DNA from: Erythrobacteraceae bacterium Alg239-R51
GTDB lineage: Bacteria > Pseudomonadota > Alphaproteobacteria > Sphingomonadales > Sphingomonadaceae
DNA: 64,000 nucleotides
Direction: 5' to 3'
NCBI GenBank assembly: GCA_947331495.1
Contig: CAMZOI010000001.1
Coordinates: 1,674,001-1,738,000, forward strand
The notes beneath the pieces are model-generated. The model saw only the letters and a program-made list of their open reading frames with translations. It ran no database searches and was not told where the DNA came from. A program made the position numbers and the translations under genes. Below are positions 24,434-33,986 of this stretch, one piece after another (the first letter of the stretch is position 1; each line of letters begins with the position of its first letter).

Positions 24434-26854
24434 TCATCCCTCGATGCGAGAGAAATCGGCCACTTTGTGCACTGCAGCACGAAAGCGTGCAAGCAGGTCC
24501 AGACGATGGGCCCGCTTGTGTTCGTCCTCCGCGTTTACCGTCACTTCGTCGAAGAAACGATCGATGGGCGCACGCAAGGATGCAAGCGCCGCCATCGCAC
24601 CGGAGAAGTCTTCCGCTTTAATCGCCCGCGCTGCTGCCGGTTCCGCGTTGTCGAGCGCATCCATGAGCGCCTTTTCGGCAGGTTCGGGCGTGTAGGAAAG
24701 CTCTTTTGCGTGCCGCTCGGACATCTTGGCGTCGACCACCGCCTTGAGATCGGGATCGTCGACCAGCGCAAGCGGATCTTCCTCGCCGGTCCGGGCAATC
24801 TCGCCCTCGATGCCGTGCCAGTCTTCCTTCTTGAGGATATTGGCGGCGCGCTTGTAACCGGCGAGCAGGTTGGCGCCATCGTCGGTGTCCATGAAAGACT
24901 GGAGCGCTTTCACGCGGGCGAGCAGGCGGACAAGGTCGTCCTCCCCACCGAGCGCGAAGACCGCATCGATAAGGTCGTGCGTAACACCCGCCTCGCGCTG
25001 CTGGACCTTGAGGCGGTCGGCGAAGAAGTCGAGAATTTCTCCGACTACCGCCATACGCCTACGTGCTTCAGGAACAACTTCCTTCAGCAGTTCAGAAAAT
25101 TCACCGTTTCGAATTTGGAGTTCCGCACTTTCCTCGTCGACAAGAAAATTCCGAAATTTGGCGATCATCGCTCTTGCAATGTCGCGCTCATTCTCGCCAA
25201 AAATACGGACCTTAGCGAAGAGAGGTGCTAACAATTCGATCCCGATGGTTCGGCGCAAGGGAAGCCGCAGCTCGCTAACTGTGAGGATCTGAATGACTGA
25301 AAGCGCCGCCCGCCTCAGGGCGAATGGATCCTTCGAACCAGTTGGCACTTGCCCGATCTTGTAGAACTGCAGAAGCGTATCCAGCTTGTCCGCCAGGCTC
25401 ACCGCCACCGTCACCGGCGCAGTCGGCACCTCATCTCCCTGCCCCACCGGCTTGTAGTGATCGCGGATCGCGTCGGCGACTTCATCGGTCAGACCTTCGG
25501 CGCGGGCGTAATAGCCGCCCATCAGGCCCTGCAGCTCGGGAAACTCGCCAACCATTTCGGTGACGAGATCGGCCTTGGCCAGGCGCGCGGCCTGTTCGGC
25601 CATGTCCGCCAACTCTTCAGCCGTTCGGGCTGAGCCTGTCGAAGCCTCGTCTTTATCTCTCGGGCCTGCGCTCGAAGTGAAGGACGGCCCTTCGCCAGGC
25701 TCAGGGCGAACGGAAGTTGGTTTGACTATCCCCTCTTCCACCAGCCAGCGGGCGAGCTTGGCCACTCGCTCGACTTTGTCGGCGACGGTGCCTAGCTTTT
25801 CGTGGAAGGTGATCCGCTCCAGTCCCTTGGCGTGCTCGGCCAGCGTCTTCTTGCGATCGACGTCCCAGAAGAAGCGCGCATCCGAAAGCCGCGCGGCGAG
25901 CACCTTGCGGTTGCCATCGACAACGCGTGCGCCGCCGTCTTCCGCTTCGATATTGGCGGTACAGATGAAGGCGTTGGCGAGTTCGCCCGCTTCGTCCTCG
26001 CAGACAAAATACTTCTGGTTCACGCGCGCGGTGAGCTGGATCGTCTCGGGCGGGACCTCGAGGAAATCCTCCTCGAAGCGGCCGAGCAGCGGGACGGGCC
26101 ATTCGGTCAGCCCGGCGTTCTCGATCACCAGCCCTTCGTCCTCAACCAGATTGAGGCCGGCTTCGGATGCGACCTTGGCCGCGCCCTTGCGGATCAAATC
26201 CTGCCGTTCCTCGTGGTCCACGATGACGTGACCGGCGCGCAATTTCATCGCATAATCGCCGGCCCCGCCGATGGTGATGTCGCCCGAGTGGTGGAAGCGG
26301 TGGCCGAGCGTGACCGCGCCCGAGGTGACGCCATGGACCTCGCATTCGATCAAATCGTCACCGAGCAGCGCGACAATGCCCGAGAGCGGGCGTACCCAGC
26401 GCAGGCTCTCGGTGCTCATCGAGGCCGCGCCCCAGCGCATCGACTTGGGCCATGAGAAATCGCGAATGATCGCGGGGATGGCTTCCGCAAGCAATTCGCT
26501 TACCGCCCTGCCAGGCTTCTCGATCACCGCAAAGTAAGTCGGGCGCCCTTTGACGTCGCGCACTTCGAGCTGATCGCGGGCGACACCGTTCTTGCGGCAG
26601 AAGCCCTCGACCGCCTGGTCGGGTGCGCCTTCGGGCGGACCCTTCGCCTCCTCGCTGACCGCATCGGTCGCTTCCGGCAGTCCGCGCGCGATGAGCGCAA
26701 GGCGGCGCGGGGTGGACCAGACCGTAAGTTCGCCCACCGAGACACCGGCGGCGTCCATCTCGCGGCGGAGCAGCTTTTCCAGTTCCTTGCGCGCACCCGC
26801 CTGCATCCGTGCGGGGATTTCTTCGGATCTAAGTTCGAGGAGAAAATCAGACAT
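24434..26854 (-). CDS. glyS: Glycyl-tRNA synthetase beta subunit carrying an in-frame repeat insertion
   Basis: Beta subunit of the tetrameric (alpha2beta2) glycyl-tRNA synthetase. At 806 residues it is longer than the usual 690 or so. The start MSDFLLELRSEEIPARM (26854) is family-typical. Core motifs include GRFEEDFLEVPPETIQLTARVNQKYF, and FHEKLGTVADKVERVAKLA before the HD-like region. Between EEGIVKP and AEELADMAEQAARLAKADLV sits a foreign stretch of about 35 residues rich in Ser, Pro, Gly and Glu. It is encoded by a REP-like inverted pair (25621-25713) and keeps the frame. glyQ lies upstream. Confidence 0.95.
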   Translation of the reverse strand: MSDFLLELRSEEIPARMQAGARKELEKLLRREMDAAGVSVGELTVWSTPRRLALIARGLPEATDAVSEEAKGPPEGAPDQAVEGFCRKNGVARDQLEVRDVKGRPTYFAVIEKPGRAVSELLAEAIPAIIRDFSWPKSMRWGAASMSTESLRWVRPLSGIVALLGDDLIECEVHGVTSGAVTLGHRFHHSGDITIGGAGDYAMKLRAGHVIVDHEERQDLIRKGAAKVASEAGLNLVEDEGLVIENAGLTEWPVPLLGRFEEDFLEVPPETIQLTARVNQKYFVCEDEAGELANAFICTANIEAEDGGARVVDGNRKVLAARLSDARFFWDVDRKKTLAEHAKGLERITFHEKLGTVADKVERVAKLARWLVEEGIVKPTSVRPEPGEGPSFTSSAGPRDKDEASTGSARTAEELADMAEQAARLAKADLVTEMVGEFPELQGLMGGYYARAEGLTDEVADAIRDHYKPVGQGDEVPTAPVTVAVSLADKLDTLLQFYKIGQVPTGSKDPFALRRAALSVIQILTVSELRLPLRRTIGIELLAPLFAKVRIFGENERDIARAMIAKFRNFLVDEESAELQIRNGEFSELLKEVVPEARRRMAVVGEILDFFADRLKVQQREAGVTHDLIDAVFALGGEDDLVRLLARVKALQSFMDTDDGANLLAGYKRAANILKKEDWHGIEGEIARTGEEDPLALVDDPDLKAVVDAKMSERHAKELSYTPEPAEKALMDALDNAEPAAARAIKAEDFSGAMAALASLRAPIDRFFDEVTVNAEDEHKRAHRLDLLARFRAAVHKVADFSRIEG
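25621..25713. repeat. REP-like inverted pair inside glyS, copy B
   Basis: Left arm 25621-25647 begins CCGTTCGGGCTGAGC and right arm 25686-25713 ends with CAGGCTCAGGGCGAACGG; they are inverted, with a 38-base spacer. The whole element is 93 bases, exactly 31 codons, and is translated within glyS. The spacer resembles that of copy C (shared GAAG, AGTGAAG and ACGGCCCTTCG words). Confidence 0.88.
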
Positions 26855-26866
26855 CACGCCCATCCC

Positions 26867-26959
26867 CCGTTCGGGCTGAGCTTGTCGAAGCCCTGTTCTT
26901 TTCTTCTGGCGCCGTAGTGAAAGTGAAGCACGGCCCTTCGACAATCTCAGGGCGAACGG
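26867..26959. repeat. REP-like inverted pair in the glyQ-glyS spacer, copy C
   Basis: Left arm 26867-26892 begins CCGTTCGGGCTGAGC and right arm 26932-26959 contains CCCTTCGACAATCTCAGGG then CGAACGG; they are inverted, with a 39-base spacer. Total length is 93 bases, the same as copy B. It fills nearly all of the gap between glyQ and glyS, and so lies in their shared transcript. Confidence 0.88.
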
Positions 26960-26977
26960 ATTGGGAGGCGTTCAAGA

Positions 26978-27889
26978 TCATGCCGACCACTCCGGGAATT
27001 TCTCCGCCCACACCGGCGTTTCCTTCGCCATATGCGCTTCACAAGATCCACGCGCGAGATCGCGAACGCGGCCCATGTAGCTGGCGCGTTCCTGCACACT
27101 GATTACGCCGCGCGCCTGCAACAAGTTGAAGATGTGGCTGGCCTCGACCGCCTGTTCGTAGGCGGCGATCGGGACGTCATTGGCGAGCGCATTTTTGCAC
27201 TCGGCTTCGGCCTTGTTGAAAAGGTCGAACAGTGCGTCGGTCTCGGCGACCTCGAAGTTCCATTTTGACATCTGCTTCTCGTTCTCGAGAAACACGTCGC
27301 CATACGAGACGCCCTGACCGTTGAAGTCGAGATCGTAGACGTTGTCGACGCCCTGAATATACATGGCGAGGCGTTCGAGCCCGTAGGTGAGTTCGCCCGC
27401 GACCGGCTTGCAGTCGAACCCGCCCATCTGCTGAAAGTATGTGAATTGGGTGACTTCCATTCCGTCGCACCAGACTTCCCAGCCCAGCCCCCATGCGCCC
27501 AGCGTCGGGCTCTCCCAGTCATCCTCCACGAAGCGGATGTCGTGCCTGAGCGGATCGATGCCGATCACCCGCAGGCTTTCGAGATAAAGCTCCTGAATAT
27601 CGGGCGGGCTGGGTTTGAGGATCACCTGGTACTGGTAATAATGCTGCAGACGGTTGGGGTTCTCGCCATAGCGCCCGTCCGTCGGGCGACGACAGGGCTG
27701 GACGAAAGCGGCATTCCACGGCTCCGGCCCCAGCGCGCGCAGCGTGGTCGCGGTGTGGAACGTCCCCGCGCCCATCCGCATGTCATAGGGTTGGAGGATG
27801 AGGCAGCCCTGCACGCTCCAGAAATCGTGCAGCGCGAGGATCATGTCCTGAAAGGATTTGCGCGGATTGCGGTCCATGGGCCTGTTCAT
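26978..27889 (-). CDS. glyQ: Glycyl-tRNA synthetase alpha subunit
   Basis: Catalytic alpha subunit of bacterial glycyl-tRNA synthetase. At 303 residues it is of normal length. Conserved stretches are [66 protein letters not shown], and [27 protein letters not shown] 27889 was chosen; ATG 27877 is possible. It leads the glyQ-glyS-ppdK unit, with a REP-like pair in the glyQ-glyS gap, and is divergent from two TraB genes. Confidence 0.95.
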   Translation of the reverse strand: MNRPMDRNPRKSFQDMILALHDFWSVQGCLILQPYDMRMGAGTFHTATTLRALGPEPWNAAFVQPCRRPTDGRYGENPNRLQHYYQYQVILKPSPPDIQELYLESLRVIGIDPLRHDIRFVEDDWESPTLGAWGLGWEVWCDGMEVTQFTYFQQMGGFDCKPVAGELTYGLERLAMYIQGVDNVYDLDFNGQGVSYGDVFLENEKQMSKWNFEVAETDALFDLFNKAEAECKNALANDVPIAAYEQAVEASHIFNLLQARGVISVQERASYMGRVRDLARGSCEAHMAKETPVWAEKFPEWSA

Positions 27890-28017
27890 TTCGGGGGCGC
27901 AATGGCGCAAGCGCCAAAGAGCGTCAATGTTGCGCGTGACGCGACCACGATGAAGCTTGACCACGTACCGGATCGAACGCACATGCCGTCAATGTCACGC
28001 AACGGGGATTCTTGATC

Positions 28018-28935
28018 ATGGGCCGCCTCCTTCCGATTGTCATCGCAAGCGCTGCTGCGTTTTCCTTGCAGGCCTGCACAAGCGTGTCGGAAAGCGATGT
28101 CGCAGCGGCTCCGGTCGCCGAGGCATCCGTACGCGGCGGCCCGGCCTTGTGGAAGGTCGCGGACGAGGACACGACGGTCTATTTGTTCGGAACGGTCCAT
28201 GCCCTGCCCGACGGGGTCGATTGGTATAACGAGCCGATCGCGACAGCGCTGGGTTCCGCAAACGAACTGGTCACGGAAATTCCCGTTGCCGCCATGGACG
28301 ATGCATCTTCGCAGCAGATGGTCGCCATGAAGGCCATGCTGCCCGCCGACCAGTCCCTTCGCACGGTGCTGGGCGAAGACAATCGTGAACAATACGAAGC
28401 CGCGCTGGGTTCGCTCGGCCTGCCGCCTGCCGCCTTCGACCGGTTCGAGCCGTGGTTTGCAGGGATGACCCTGTCGGTGCTGCCATTGATGCAGAGCGGG
28501 TGGACGCCCGATAGCGGCGTGGAAAAGATCGTCGAGAAGAGCGCTCCGACCACAGCCAAGCGCAGCGCCTTCGAAACCGTCGATTACCAGATCGGTATAT
28601 TCGACGGACTGCCCGAAGAATCTCAGATCGATTTCCTGATGTACGCCGCCGAGAACATCGAGCAGATCGTGCCGATGATGGATCGCATGGTCGCCGAATG
28701 GCTCGAGGGCGATGCGGACGACCTCGCCACGTTGATGAATGAGGGTCTGTCCGACCCAGCGCTGGCCGATGCCTTGCTGTACGACCGCAACGCCAACTGG
28801 GCGCAATGGATCGACACGCGCATGGATGCGCCAGGCACGGTCTTCGTCGCGGTCGGAGCCGGTCACCTGGCAGGCGAGAAAAGCGTGCAGGACTACCTCG
28901 AGACGCGCGGCTTTACCGTAACACGCGTTCAGTAA
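28018..28935 (+). CDS. TraB/GumN family lipoprotein, first of a tandem pair
   Basis: A 305-residue exported protein: lipoprotein signal with lipobox LQAC (Cys20), then the TraB/GumN fold. Family motifs include LWKVADEDTTVYLFGTVHALPDG (GxxH), and near the end the Glu/Arg/His pattern LLYDRNANWAQWI...VAVGAGHLAG. Enterococcal TraB blocks pheromone, and Tiki relatives are metalloproteases; the bacterial role is unclear, and conserved Glu and His residues suggest a metallo-hydrolase (inference). A paralogue follows directly. Confidence 0.87.
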   Translation: MGRLLPIVIASAAAFSLQACTSVSESDVAAAPVAEASVRGGPALWKVADEDTTVYLFGTVHALPDGVDWYNEPIATALGSANELVTEIPVAAMDDASSQQMVAMKAMLPADQSLRTVLGEDNREQYEAALGSLGLPPAAFDRFEPWFAGMTLSVLPLMQSGWTPDSGVEKIVEKSAPTTAKRSAFETVDYQIGIFDGLPEESQIDFLMYAAENIEQIVPMMDRMVAEWLEGDADDLATLMNEGLSDPALADALLYDRNANWAQWIDTRMDAPGTVFVAVGAGHLAGEKSVQDYLETRGFTVTRVQ

Positions 28936-29011
28936 GGTGCGGATGGCCGGACGCGGACGGGCGAGCGCCCTCGCCCGCACCGCTGCCCGGGACGAGCGGA
29001 CCCTTGAATCC

Positions 29012-29911
29012 GTGCGATATTCGCATGTTCATCTGGTGCGGGCGGCGATGTGCCTGCTCCTCGCGTCCTTCGTTCTCGCCTGCGACGAACGGGCCGAGCC
29101 GGTGTCCGAAACCGGGCCGCACCCCGCCCTGTGGCAGATCGAGAACGATCAGGGCCGGATCGAAGGCTGGCTCTTCGGGACCATCCATGCGCTGCCCGAC
29201 GATACCGTCTGGCGCAGTCCATTGCTGGAACGCACTCTCGATCAGGCCGACCTGCTGGCGGTCGAAGTCGCCAATCTCGACGATAGCACGGCTTTGTCCC
29301 GAAGCTTCGCGGAACTTGCGTTCGACACACCGACTGGCTCGATAGCCGAACGTGTCGATCCGGACCTTCGCGACGAATTCGACGCATTGCTTGCCGAAAG
29401 TGACGTGCGCCGCTCCGATCTGGACTCGATGGAAAGCTGGGCGGCGGCGCTGAGCCTGTCACAGATTGCGCAGGGATCGCGGACCGAAAACGGCGTCGAT
29501 CGGTCTCTGCTCCGGCAGTTCGACGGGAAAGAAGTCGTCGAACTGGAGGGCGCGCTCAGCCAGCTGGAGATCTTCGACCGATTGCCGGAACGCGAACAAC
29601 GCGATCTGCTGAATGCGGTCCTGGTGGAAGCGACGGAATATGACGAAGGGGCCGGTAAGCTGGCCACGAGCTGGCAGAGCGGCAGACTTGACCAGCTTTC
29701 CCGATTCCTGCTTGGCGGAGCGCTTGCCGATCCGGAGCTCAGGCAGGCGTTGCTGGTCGATCGCAACCGGGCCTGGGCAGGCCAGATCGAAAACCTCCTC
29801 TCCGCTCCGGCCAGACCGTTCGTCGCCGTCGGCGTCGGGCACATGCTCGACACCGATGGTCTGCCTGCGCTGCTCGAACGAAGGGGCTTTACCGTCCGCC
29901 GCATCCAGTAG
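29012..29911 (+). CDS. TraB/GumN family lipoprotein, second of a tandem pair
   Basis: About 299 residues from the GTG at 29012, with lipobox VLAC (Cys24) after a short basic lead-in. The frame stays open to 28937, so the exact start is uncertain; the signal peptide argues for 29012 or a later GTG at 29036. The core mirrors the first copy: [25 protein letters not shown], and at the end [17 protein letters not shown]...[10 protein letters not shown]. The two proteins are clearly homologous but divergent, so the duplication is old. Confidence 0.83.
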   Translation: MRYSHVHLVRAAMCLLLASFVLACDERAEPVSETGPHPALWQIENDQGRIEGWLFGTIHALPDDTVWRSPLLERTLDQADLLAVEVANLDDSTALSRSFAELAFDTPTGSIAERVDPDLRDEFDALLAESDVRRSDLDSMESWAAALSLSQIAQGSRTENGVDRSLLRQFDGKEVVELEGALSQLEIFDRLPEREQRDLLNAVLVEATEYDEGAGKLATSWQSGRLDQLSRFLLGGALADPELRQALLVDRNRAWAGQIENLLSAPARPFVAVGVGHMLDTDGLPALLERRGFTVRRIQ

Positions 29912-29929
29912 CTTGGCGACCTCCGGTGC

Positions 29930-29957
29930 TTGCAATCGCGCAGTTTCCCGTTATAGG
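29930..29957 (+). promoter_or_regulatory. Predicted promoter for rplY
   Basis: TTGCAA (29930-29935), a 16-base spacer and TATAGG (29952-29957) resemble a housekeeping promoter, about 80 bases before the rplY start. This is a sequence match only. Confidence 0.45.
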
Positions 29958-30036
29958 CGCGCGCTTCGGCGTCATGGTCATCCCTGGAGGCGTGGCGGAC
30001 CGAAAAACAACCAAGGTATTTCGAAAGGTAACCGAG

Positions 30037-30729
30037 ATGAGCGAAGCTCTGACATTGCCGGCCGAGACGCGTGAACGGGCTGGCAAGGGAGCCTCCCGTG
30101 CATTGCGTCGCGAAGGCCGCATCCCCGCCGTGATCTATGGCGGGAAAGAAGAACCCACGATGATTCACGTCGAGCAGAAGGAACTGGTCAAGCAGCTGAT
30201 GACCGGCCACTTCATGAACTCGATCGTCGAGATCGAGCTGAACGGCAAGAAAGTCCGCGCGCTTCCCAAGGCCGTGGCGCTCAACCCTGTTTCCGATATT
30301 CCCGAGCACGCGGACTTCTTCCGCATGGTCAAGGGCGGCAAGATCGAAGTCGAAGTTCCGGTCGTCTTCATCGACGAGGAAGAATCGCCTGGCCTCAAGA
30401 AGGGCGGTGTCCTCAACGTGGTCCGTCACGAGCTCGAGCTGGTTTGCGAGAACGACAAGATCCCGGGCGAGATCGTCATCAGTGTCAAGGGCAAGGACGT
30501 CGGCGATGCGATCCACATCAGCGAAGTGACGCTTCCGGCGGGCAGTGAGAGTGCGATTACCGATCGCGACTTTACCATTGCCACGCTTGTTGCTCCTTCG
30601 GCGCTCAAGAAATCCGAAGAAGAGGCCGACGAGGAAGAAATCCCGGCAGATGGCGTCGCTGCGACCGAACAGGGTCCGGACGACGATGCCGCGCAGGAAC
30701 AGGAAGACAAGGCTCCCGACGAGGAGTAA
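30037..30729 (+). CDS. rplY: 50S ribosomal protein L25/general stress protein Ctc
   Basis: Binds 5S rRNA in the large ribosomal subunit. At 230 residues it is the long, two-domain Ctc form: the L25 domain ([27 protein letters not shown]) followed by the TL5/Ctc beta domain ([37 protein letters not shown]). It ends in an acidic tail of about 40 residues that is probably disordered. ATG 30037 has AAAGGT upstream. A strong terminator separates it from pth. Confidence 0.95.
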   Translation: MSEALTLPAETRERAGKGASRALRREGRIPAVIYGGKEEPTMIHVEQKELVKQLMTGHFMNSIVEIELNGKKVRALPKAVALNPVSDIPEHADFFRMVKGGKIEVEVPVVFIDEEESPGLKKGGVLNVVRHELELVCENDKIPGEIVISVKGKDVGDAIHISEVTLPAGSESAITDRDFTIATLVAPSALKKSEEEADEEEIPADGVAATEQGPDDDAAQEQEDKAPDEE

Positions 30730-30757
30730 CCTGCCCGTCGAGCACAAATCACCAAGG

Positions 30758-30793
30758 CGCCGGCTCCGAAAGGGGTCGGCGTTTTGCTTTTTG
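30758..30793 (+). terminator. Rho-independent terminator of rplY
   Basis: A 10-pair stem (30758-30767 with 30772-30781, some G-U) closed by a GAAA loop is followed by TTTTGCTTTTT. Confidence 0.9.
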
Positions 30794-30817
30794 CAGGCCG
30801 GGCGCTAGAGGCGCGCC

Positions 30818-31384
30818 ATGCAGATCTGGACTGGCCTTGGTAACCCCGGACCGAAATACGCGCTGCACCGGCATAATGTCGGCTTCATGGCGTGCGATGT
30901 CATCGCGCATGTGCACGGCTTCGGCGCACCTCAGAAGAAGTTTTCCGGCTGGGCCCAGGAAGGCCAGATCGGTGGCCAGAAAGTCCTGCTGCTGAAGCCT
31001 GCGACCTTCATGAACGAAAGCGGCCGCAGCGTCGGCGAGGCACTGCGTTTCTACAAACTTGAAACCGATGCCCTGACGGTGTTTCACGATGAACTCGACC
31101 TGGCACCGTTCAAGATCAAGGTCCGTACCGGGGGCGGCCTGGCCGGACATAACGGATTGCGCAGCATCAATCAGCACGTCGGCCCCGATTTCCGCCGGGT
31201 GCGCATCGGCATCGGCCATCCGGGCCACAAGGACCGCGTCCACGGCCAAGTCCTTGGCAATTACGCCAAGTCCGAAATGGACGATCTTGCTGCCATGCTC
31301 GCCGCGATTGCTTCCGAAGCCGAGTGGCTTGCAAAAGGGGATGGTCCTCGTTTCGTCAACGACGTGGTCATGCGTTTGCAATGA
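30818..31384 (+). CDS. pth: Peptidyl-tRNA hydrolase
   Basis: Releases peptides from drop-off peptidyl-tRNAs. At 188 residues it is normal. The catalytic His19 is in ALHRHNVGF; Asn9 (GLGNPGP), Asn in ATFMNESG and Asp in VFHDELDL complete the site, and GLAGHNGLRS follows. The rplY-pth-ychF neighbourhood is widely conserved, although here ychF lies several kilobases further on. Its stop overlaps the start of the CPBP protease gene (ATGA). Confidence 0.96.
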   Translation: MQIWTGLGNPGPKYALHRHNVGFMACDVIAHVHGFGAPQKKFSGWAQEGQIGGQKVLLLKPATFMNESGRSVGEALRFYKLETDALTVFHDELDLAPFKIKVRTGGGLAGHNGLRSINQHVGPDFRRVRIGIGHPGHKDRVHGQVLGNYAKSEMDDLAAMLAAIASEAEWLAKGDGPRFVNDVVMRLQ

Positions 31385-32013
31385 ACCACGGCGCCGATGA
31401 CGAGTTCAAGGAGTTGTCGAGACCGGTCCTTCTGCTGGCGATCACCGGACAATCCGCAGCATTCGTGGTTATTGGTGTCATACTCTGGCACATCTCCGGA
31501 CGCGAATTGGCCGATCTGGTGTCGTTCGACGCGCATGAGATGATCGCGGGTGTCGCGGTGGGCCTGTTCCTGATCGGTTCGGCCTGGCTCAGCTTCCGCA
31601 TGTTTCCCGATCTGGCCGACCGCTTGATCCGGATGCAAGGCTCTACCTATTCCTTCCTGCGAGAACCACTTGCGCCCCTGTCGATCGTCTGGGTGTCGAT
31701 ATGCGTCGGTGTCGGCGAAGAATTGCTGTTCCGCGGGGGACTTCAAACCATTGTCCAGGACTACACGACGCCGATTGTCGCAATCCTCGCCAGCTCTGTT
31801 CCGTTCACTCTCATGCACATGGCCAAGCCGCTCGTGAGCCTGTTGCTGTTTGCCATCAGCGTGTTCTTCGGAATCGTCTACTGGCTGACCGGCAGCCTGA
31901 TACTGGTGATCATCGCGCACGCGCTTTACGACGTTTTCGCGGTTGCCTATCTCCAGCGGGAATTGCACCGGATTGGCTTCTTCTCTGGCAAAGCAACTAA
32001 GAAACACCCGTAA
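31381..32013 (+). CDS. CPBP family intramembrane metalloprotease
   Basis: A 210-residue membrane protein with about six hydrophobic segments and the CPBP/CAAX-protease signature: GEELLFRGG (Glu113, Glu114, Arg118), PFTLMHM and IIAHALYDV, which supply the metal-binding Glu and His residues. Bacterial members process or protect against peptides, or act as scaffolds; the substrate is unknown. Translationally coupled to pth by a four-base overlap at ATG 31381. Confidence 0.88.
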   Translation: MNHGADDEFKELSRPVLLLAITGQSAAFVVIGVILWHISGRELADLVSFDAHEMIAGVAVGLFLIGSAWLSFRMFPDLADRLIRMQGSTYSFLREPLAPLSIVWVSICVGVGEELLFRGGLQTIVQDYTTPIVAILASSVPFTLMHMAKPLVSLLLFAISVFFGIVYWLTGSLILVIIAHALYDVFAVAYLQRELHRIGFFSGKATKKHP

Positions 32014-32068
32014 CTCTGGTGCGCCAGATCGTGCGATCTGATAGAACGCCCAGACAAGGAGCTTTCTC

Positions 32069-33067
32069 ATGACAGATTTTTCCCGCCGCACACTGCTCGC
32101 CGGTGTGGCCGCCACCGGCACGCTAGCTGCCACTGCCGCGCGCGCGCAAACCGATATGGTTGAGGCAACGCCTGACCTGACGGGGCAGGCGATCCTGATT
32201 ACCGGGACTTCATCCGGATTCGGACGCCTTGCAACCGAACATTTCGCCCAGCTCGGCGCGAGGGTTTACGCAACAATGCGCAATACGCCAAGACCGGAAG
32301 GCGAAGAACTGAAGCGTCTGGCGCGCGACGAGAATCTCGACATTCGTGTCCTTCGCCTCGACGTTTTGGACAACGATGAGGTGAACAGCGCTGTCGGCCA
32401 GGCGGAGCGGGAAACGGGGCGCGGTCTCGACGTGCTCGTCAACAATGCCGGGATCGGCATATCCGGACCGATCGAGGTCCAGGACATGGAAGCGACCCGG
32501 TTGATCTTCGACACCAATGTCTTCGGTTATCACCGCCTGGCCCGCGCGGTTCTCCCGGCAATGCGCTCGCGCAGGCAGGGTCATATCTTCAACGTATCAA
32601 GCCAGCTGGGGCGGGTCATCGTGCCGCATGCGGGGCACTATTCGCCAACAAAATTCGCGGTCGAGGCCTGGGGGGAACAGCTCGCCTACGAACTGGTACC
32701 GCACGACATCGGCGTAACGATCATCCAGCCCGGGGGTTATCCGACGGAAGTCTGGGTCAACCGGAACATTTATACGGGCGAACTGAAGGAACGCGCCGCC
32801 GAAGTCCACAAGGAAGGTTATCCGCAGGTAGTCGCCTCCATGGGCGAGGAAGACGGTTCGGGCCGCAGCGCCGAACCGATGGATGTCCCACGCGCTATGG
32901 CGCGCGTTATCGCTATGGCACCCGGCACGCGCCCGCTGCGACTGCCGGTAAGCGGCGGAAACATACCGCAGATCCGTATCAACGAGGTCAGCGAGGAAAC
33001 GCAGGTCGGATGGCTTGGCCGCTCTCCGACACTCGGCCCGGTGATGCGCGCTGTACACGGCAAGTGA
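32069..33067 (+). CDS. Tat-exported short-chain dehydrogenase/reductase
   Basis: A 332-residue protein with a twin-arginine signal (SRRTLLAGVAATGTLAATAARAQ), then a classical SDR fold. The cofactor loop is TGTSSGFGR, with VLVNNAGIGISG and the catalytic Tyr-x3-Lys in YSPTKFAVE. Export of a folded, cofactor-loaded SDR is plausible through Tat. The reaction is not predictable. A near-perfect AAGGAGC precedes the ATG by seven bases. Confidence 0.88.
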   Translation: MTDFSRRTLLAGVAATGTLAATAARAQTDMVEATPDLTGQAILITGTSSGFGRLATEHFAQLGARVYATMRNTPRPEGEELKRLARDENLDIRVLRLDVLDNDEVNSAVGQAERETGRGLDVLVNNAGIGISGPIEVQDMEATRLIFDTNVFGYHRLARAVLPAMRSRRQGHIFNVSSQLGRVIVPHAGHYSPTKFAVEAWGEQLAYELVPHDIGVTIIQPGGYPTEVWVNRNIYTGELKERAAEVHKEGYPQVVASMGEEDGSGRSAEPMDVPRAMARVIAMAPGTRPLRLPVSGGNIPQIRINEVSEETQVGWLGRSPTLGPVMRAVHGK

Positions 33068-33203
33068 TCCGTTGATCGGCTGGCTCCGCGAAAACCGTTC
33101 CCGAATGGTACAGGCCGGTCATGGGGATAGCGCGTTGCCGGTTCGCGTGGCAGTCCCGATAATCAATCGACGATCAAGTCTTCATTCAAAGCCGGGGGCC
33201 GGT

Positions 33204-33959
33204 ATGAACGTTTCCAAATATGTTGTCCAAGGACTGGGCATAGTCGCGCTGGGCTTGGCTGCGCCTGCCGCTGCGGAACCTATCCTGCTCGATTCCGGTT
33301 CAATCGGAAACAGCTATTCGCTGACCTTCGACGGGTTTGTTAACGGCGGACCGTCGATCGATGGCGTGGGCTCGGCACTCTCGCTGACGCTGACCGGGGT
33401 GCAGCACGGTACCTACACGTTCGATTACAACCTTACCAACACCGGGGCTACTGGCGATTCTGTCCGTGCTCGCGTGTCCAGTTTCGCGTTCAATACAAAT
33501 CCGCACATCGTTTCGGCCAGTGGGACCGGTACGTATGGTTTTACAAACAGAAGGTCCAACTATCCGAACGGTATCGGAAAAGTCGACGTATGTTTCCAGG
33601 CCAAACGAACAGGAAGCTGCGCCGGGGGCGGTTCGGGCGGTGTGTTTGACGGGGATAGCGGCACAGGTACGCTCTCGTTGAACTTCGGTACGGCACCTTC
33701 CACTTTGAAGCTCGACGATTTCTTCGTGCGCTATCAGGCCATTTCCGGAGTAAACGGCGTGACTTCGGCCAGCGGTCGTCGGACCTTCGTTACATCGTCG
33801 GGAGGCGGGTCGAGTGGCGGCGGATCGAGCGGCGGCACACCGGTGCCCGAACCTGGCATGATGCTGTTGTTCGGCCTGGCCGTTGTGGGTCTGGTATTCG
33901 GCACGCGTCGGCCGCGCAGTCAAAAAGCCGAAGCGAAGGGTCGTCTGACCTACGCCTGA
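33204..33959 (+). CDS. Cistern-family PEP-CTERM surface protein
   Basis: A 251-residue exported protein. It has an N-terminal signal peptide (GLGIVALGLAAPAAAEP) and a C-terminal sorting tail: VPEPGMM, a hydrophobic stretch (LLFGLAVVGLVFG), then basic RRPRS. The middle matches the 'cistern' PEP-CTERM family as I recall it (RVSSFAFNTNPHI, VDVCFQA, SCAGGGSGGV, DDFFVRYQAI). A Gly-Ser linker precedes the tail. Exosortase should cleave at PEP and pass the protein to the surface; no exosortase gene is in the window. ATG 33204 was chosen over an extension to 33072. Confidence 0.88.
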   Translation: MNVSKYVVQGLGIVALGLAAPAAAEPILLDSGSIGNSYSLTFDGFVNGGPSIDGVGSALSLTLTGVQHGTYTFDYNLTNTGATGDSVRARVSSFAFNTNPHIVSASGTGTYGFTNRRSNYPNGIGKVDVCFQAKRTGSCAGGGSGGVFDGDSGTGTLSLNFGTAPSTLKLDDFFVRYQAISGVNGVTSASGRRTFVTSSGGGSSGGGSSGGTPVPEPGMMLLFGLAVVGLVFGTRRPRSQKAEAKGRLTYA

Positions 33960-33986
33960 CCCCTTTGTCGAACGAGTGAATTAGAG

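Noticed and set aside
22911..24695. A long plus-strand open frame opposite ppdK
   Set aside because: Same reason: the minus strand encodes an unmistakable pyruvate phosphate dikinase; the mirror frame has no family-like motifs.
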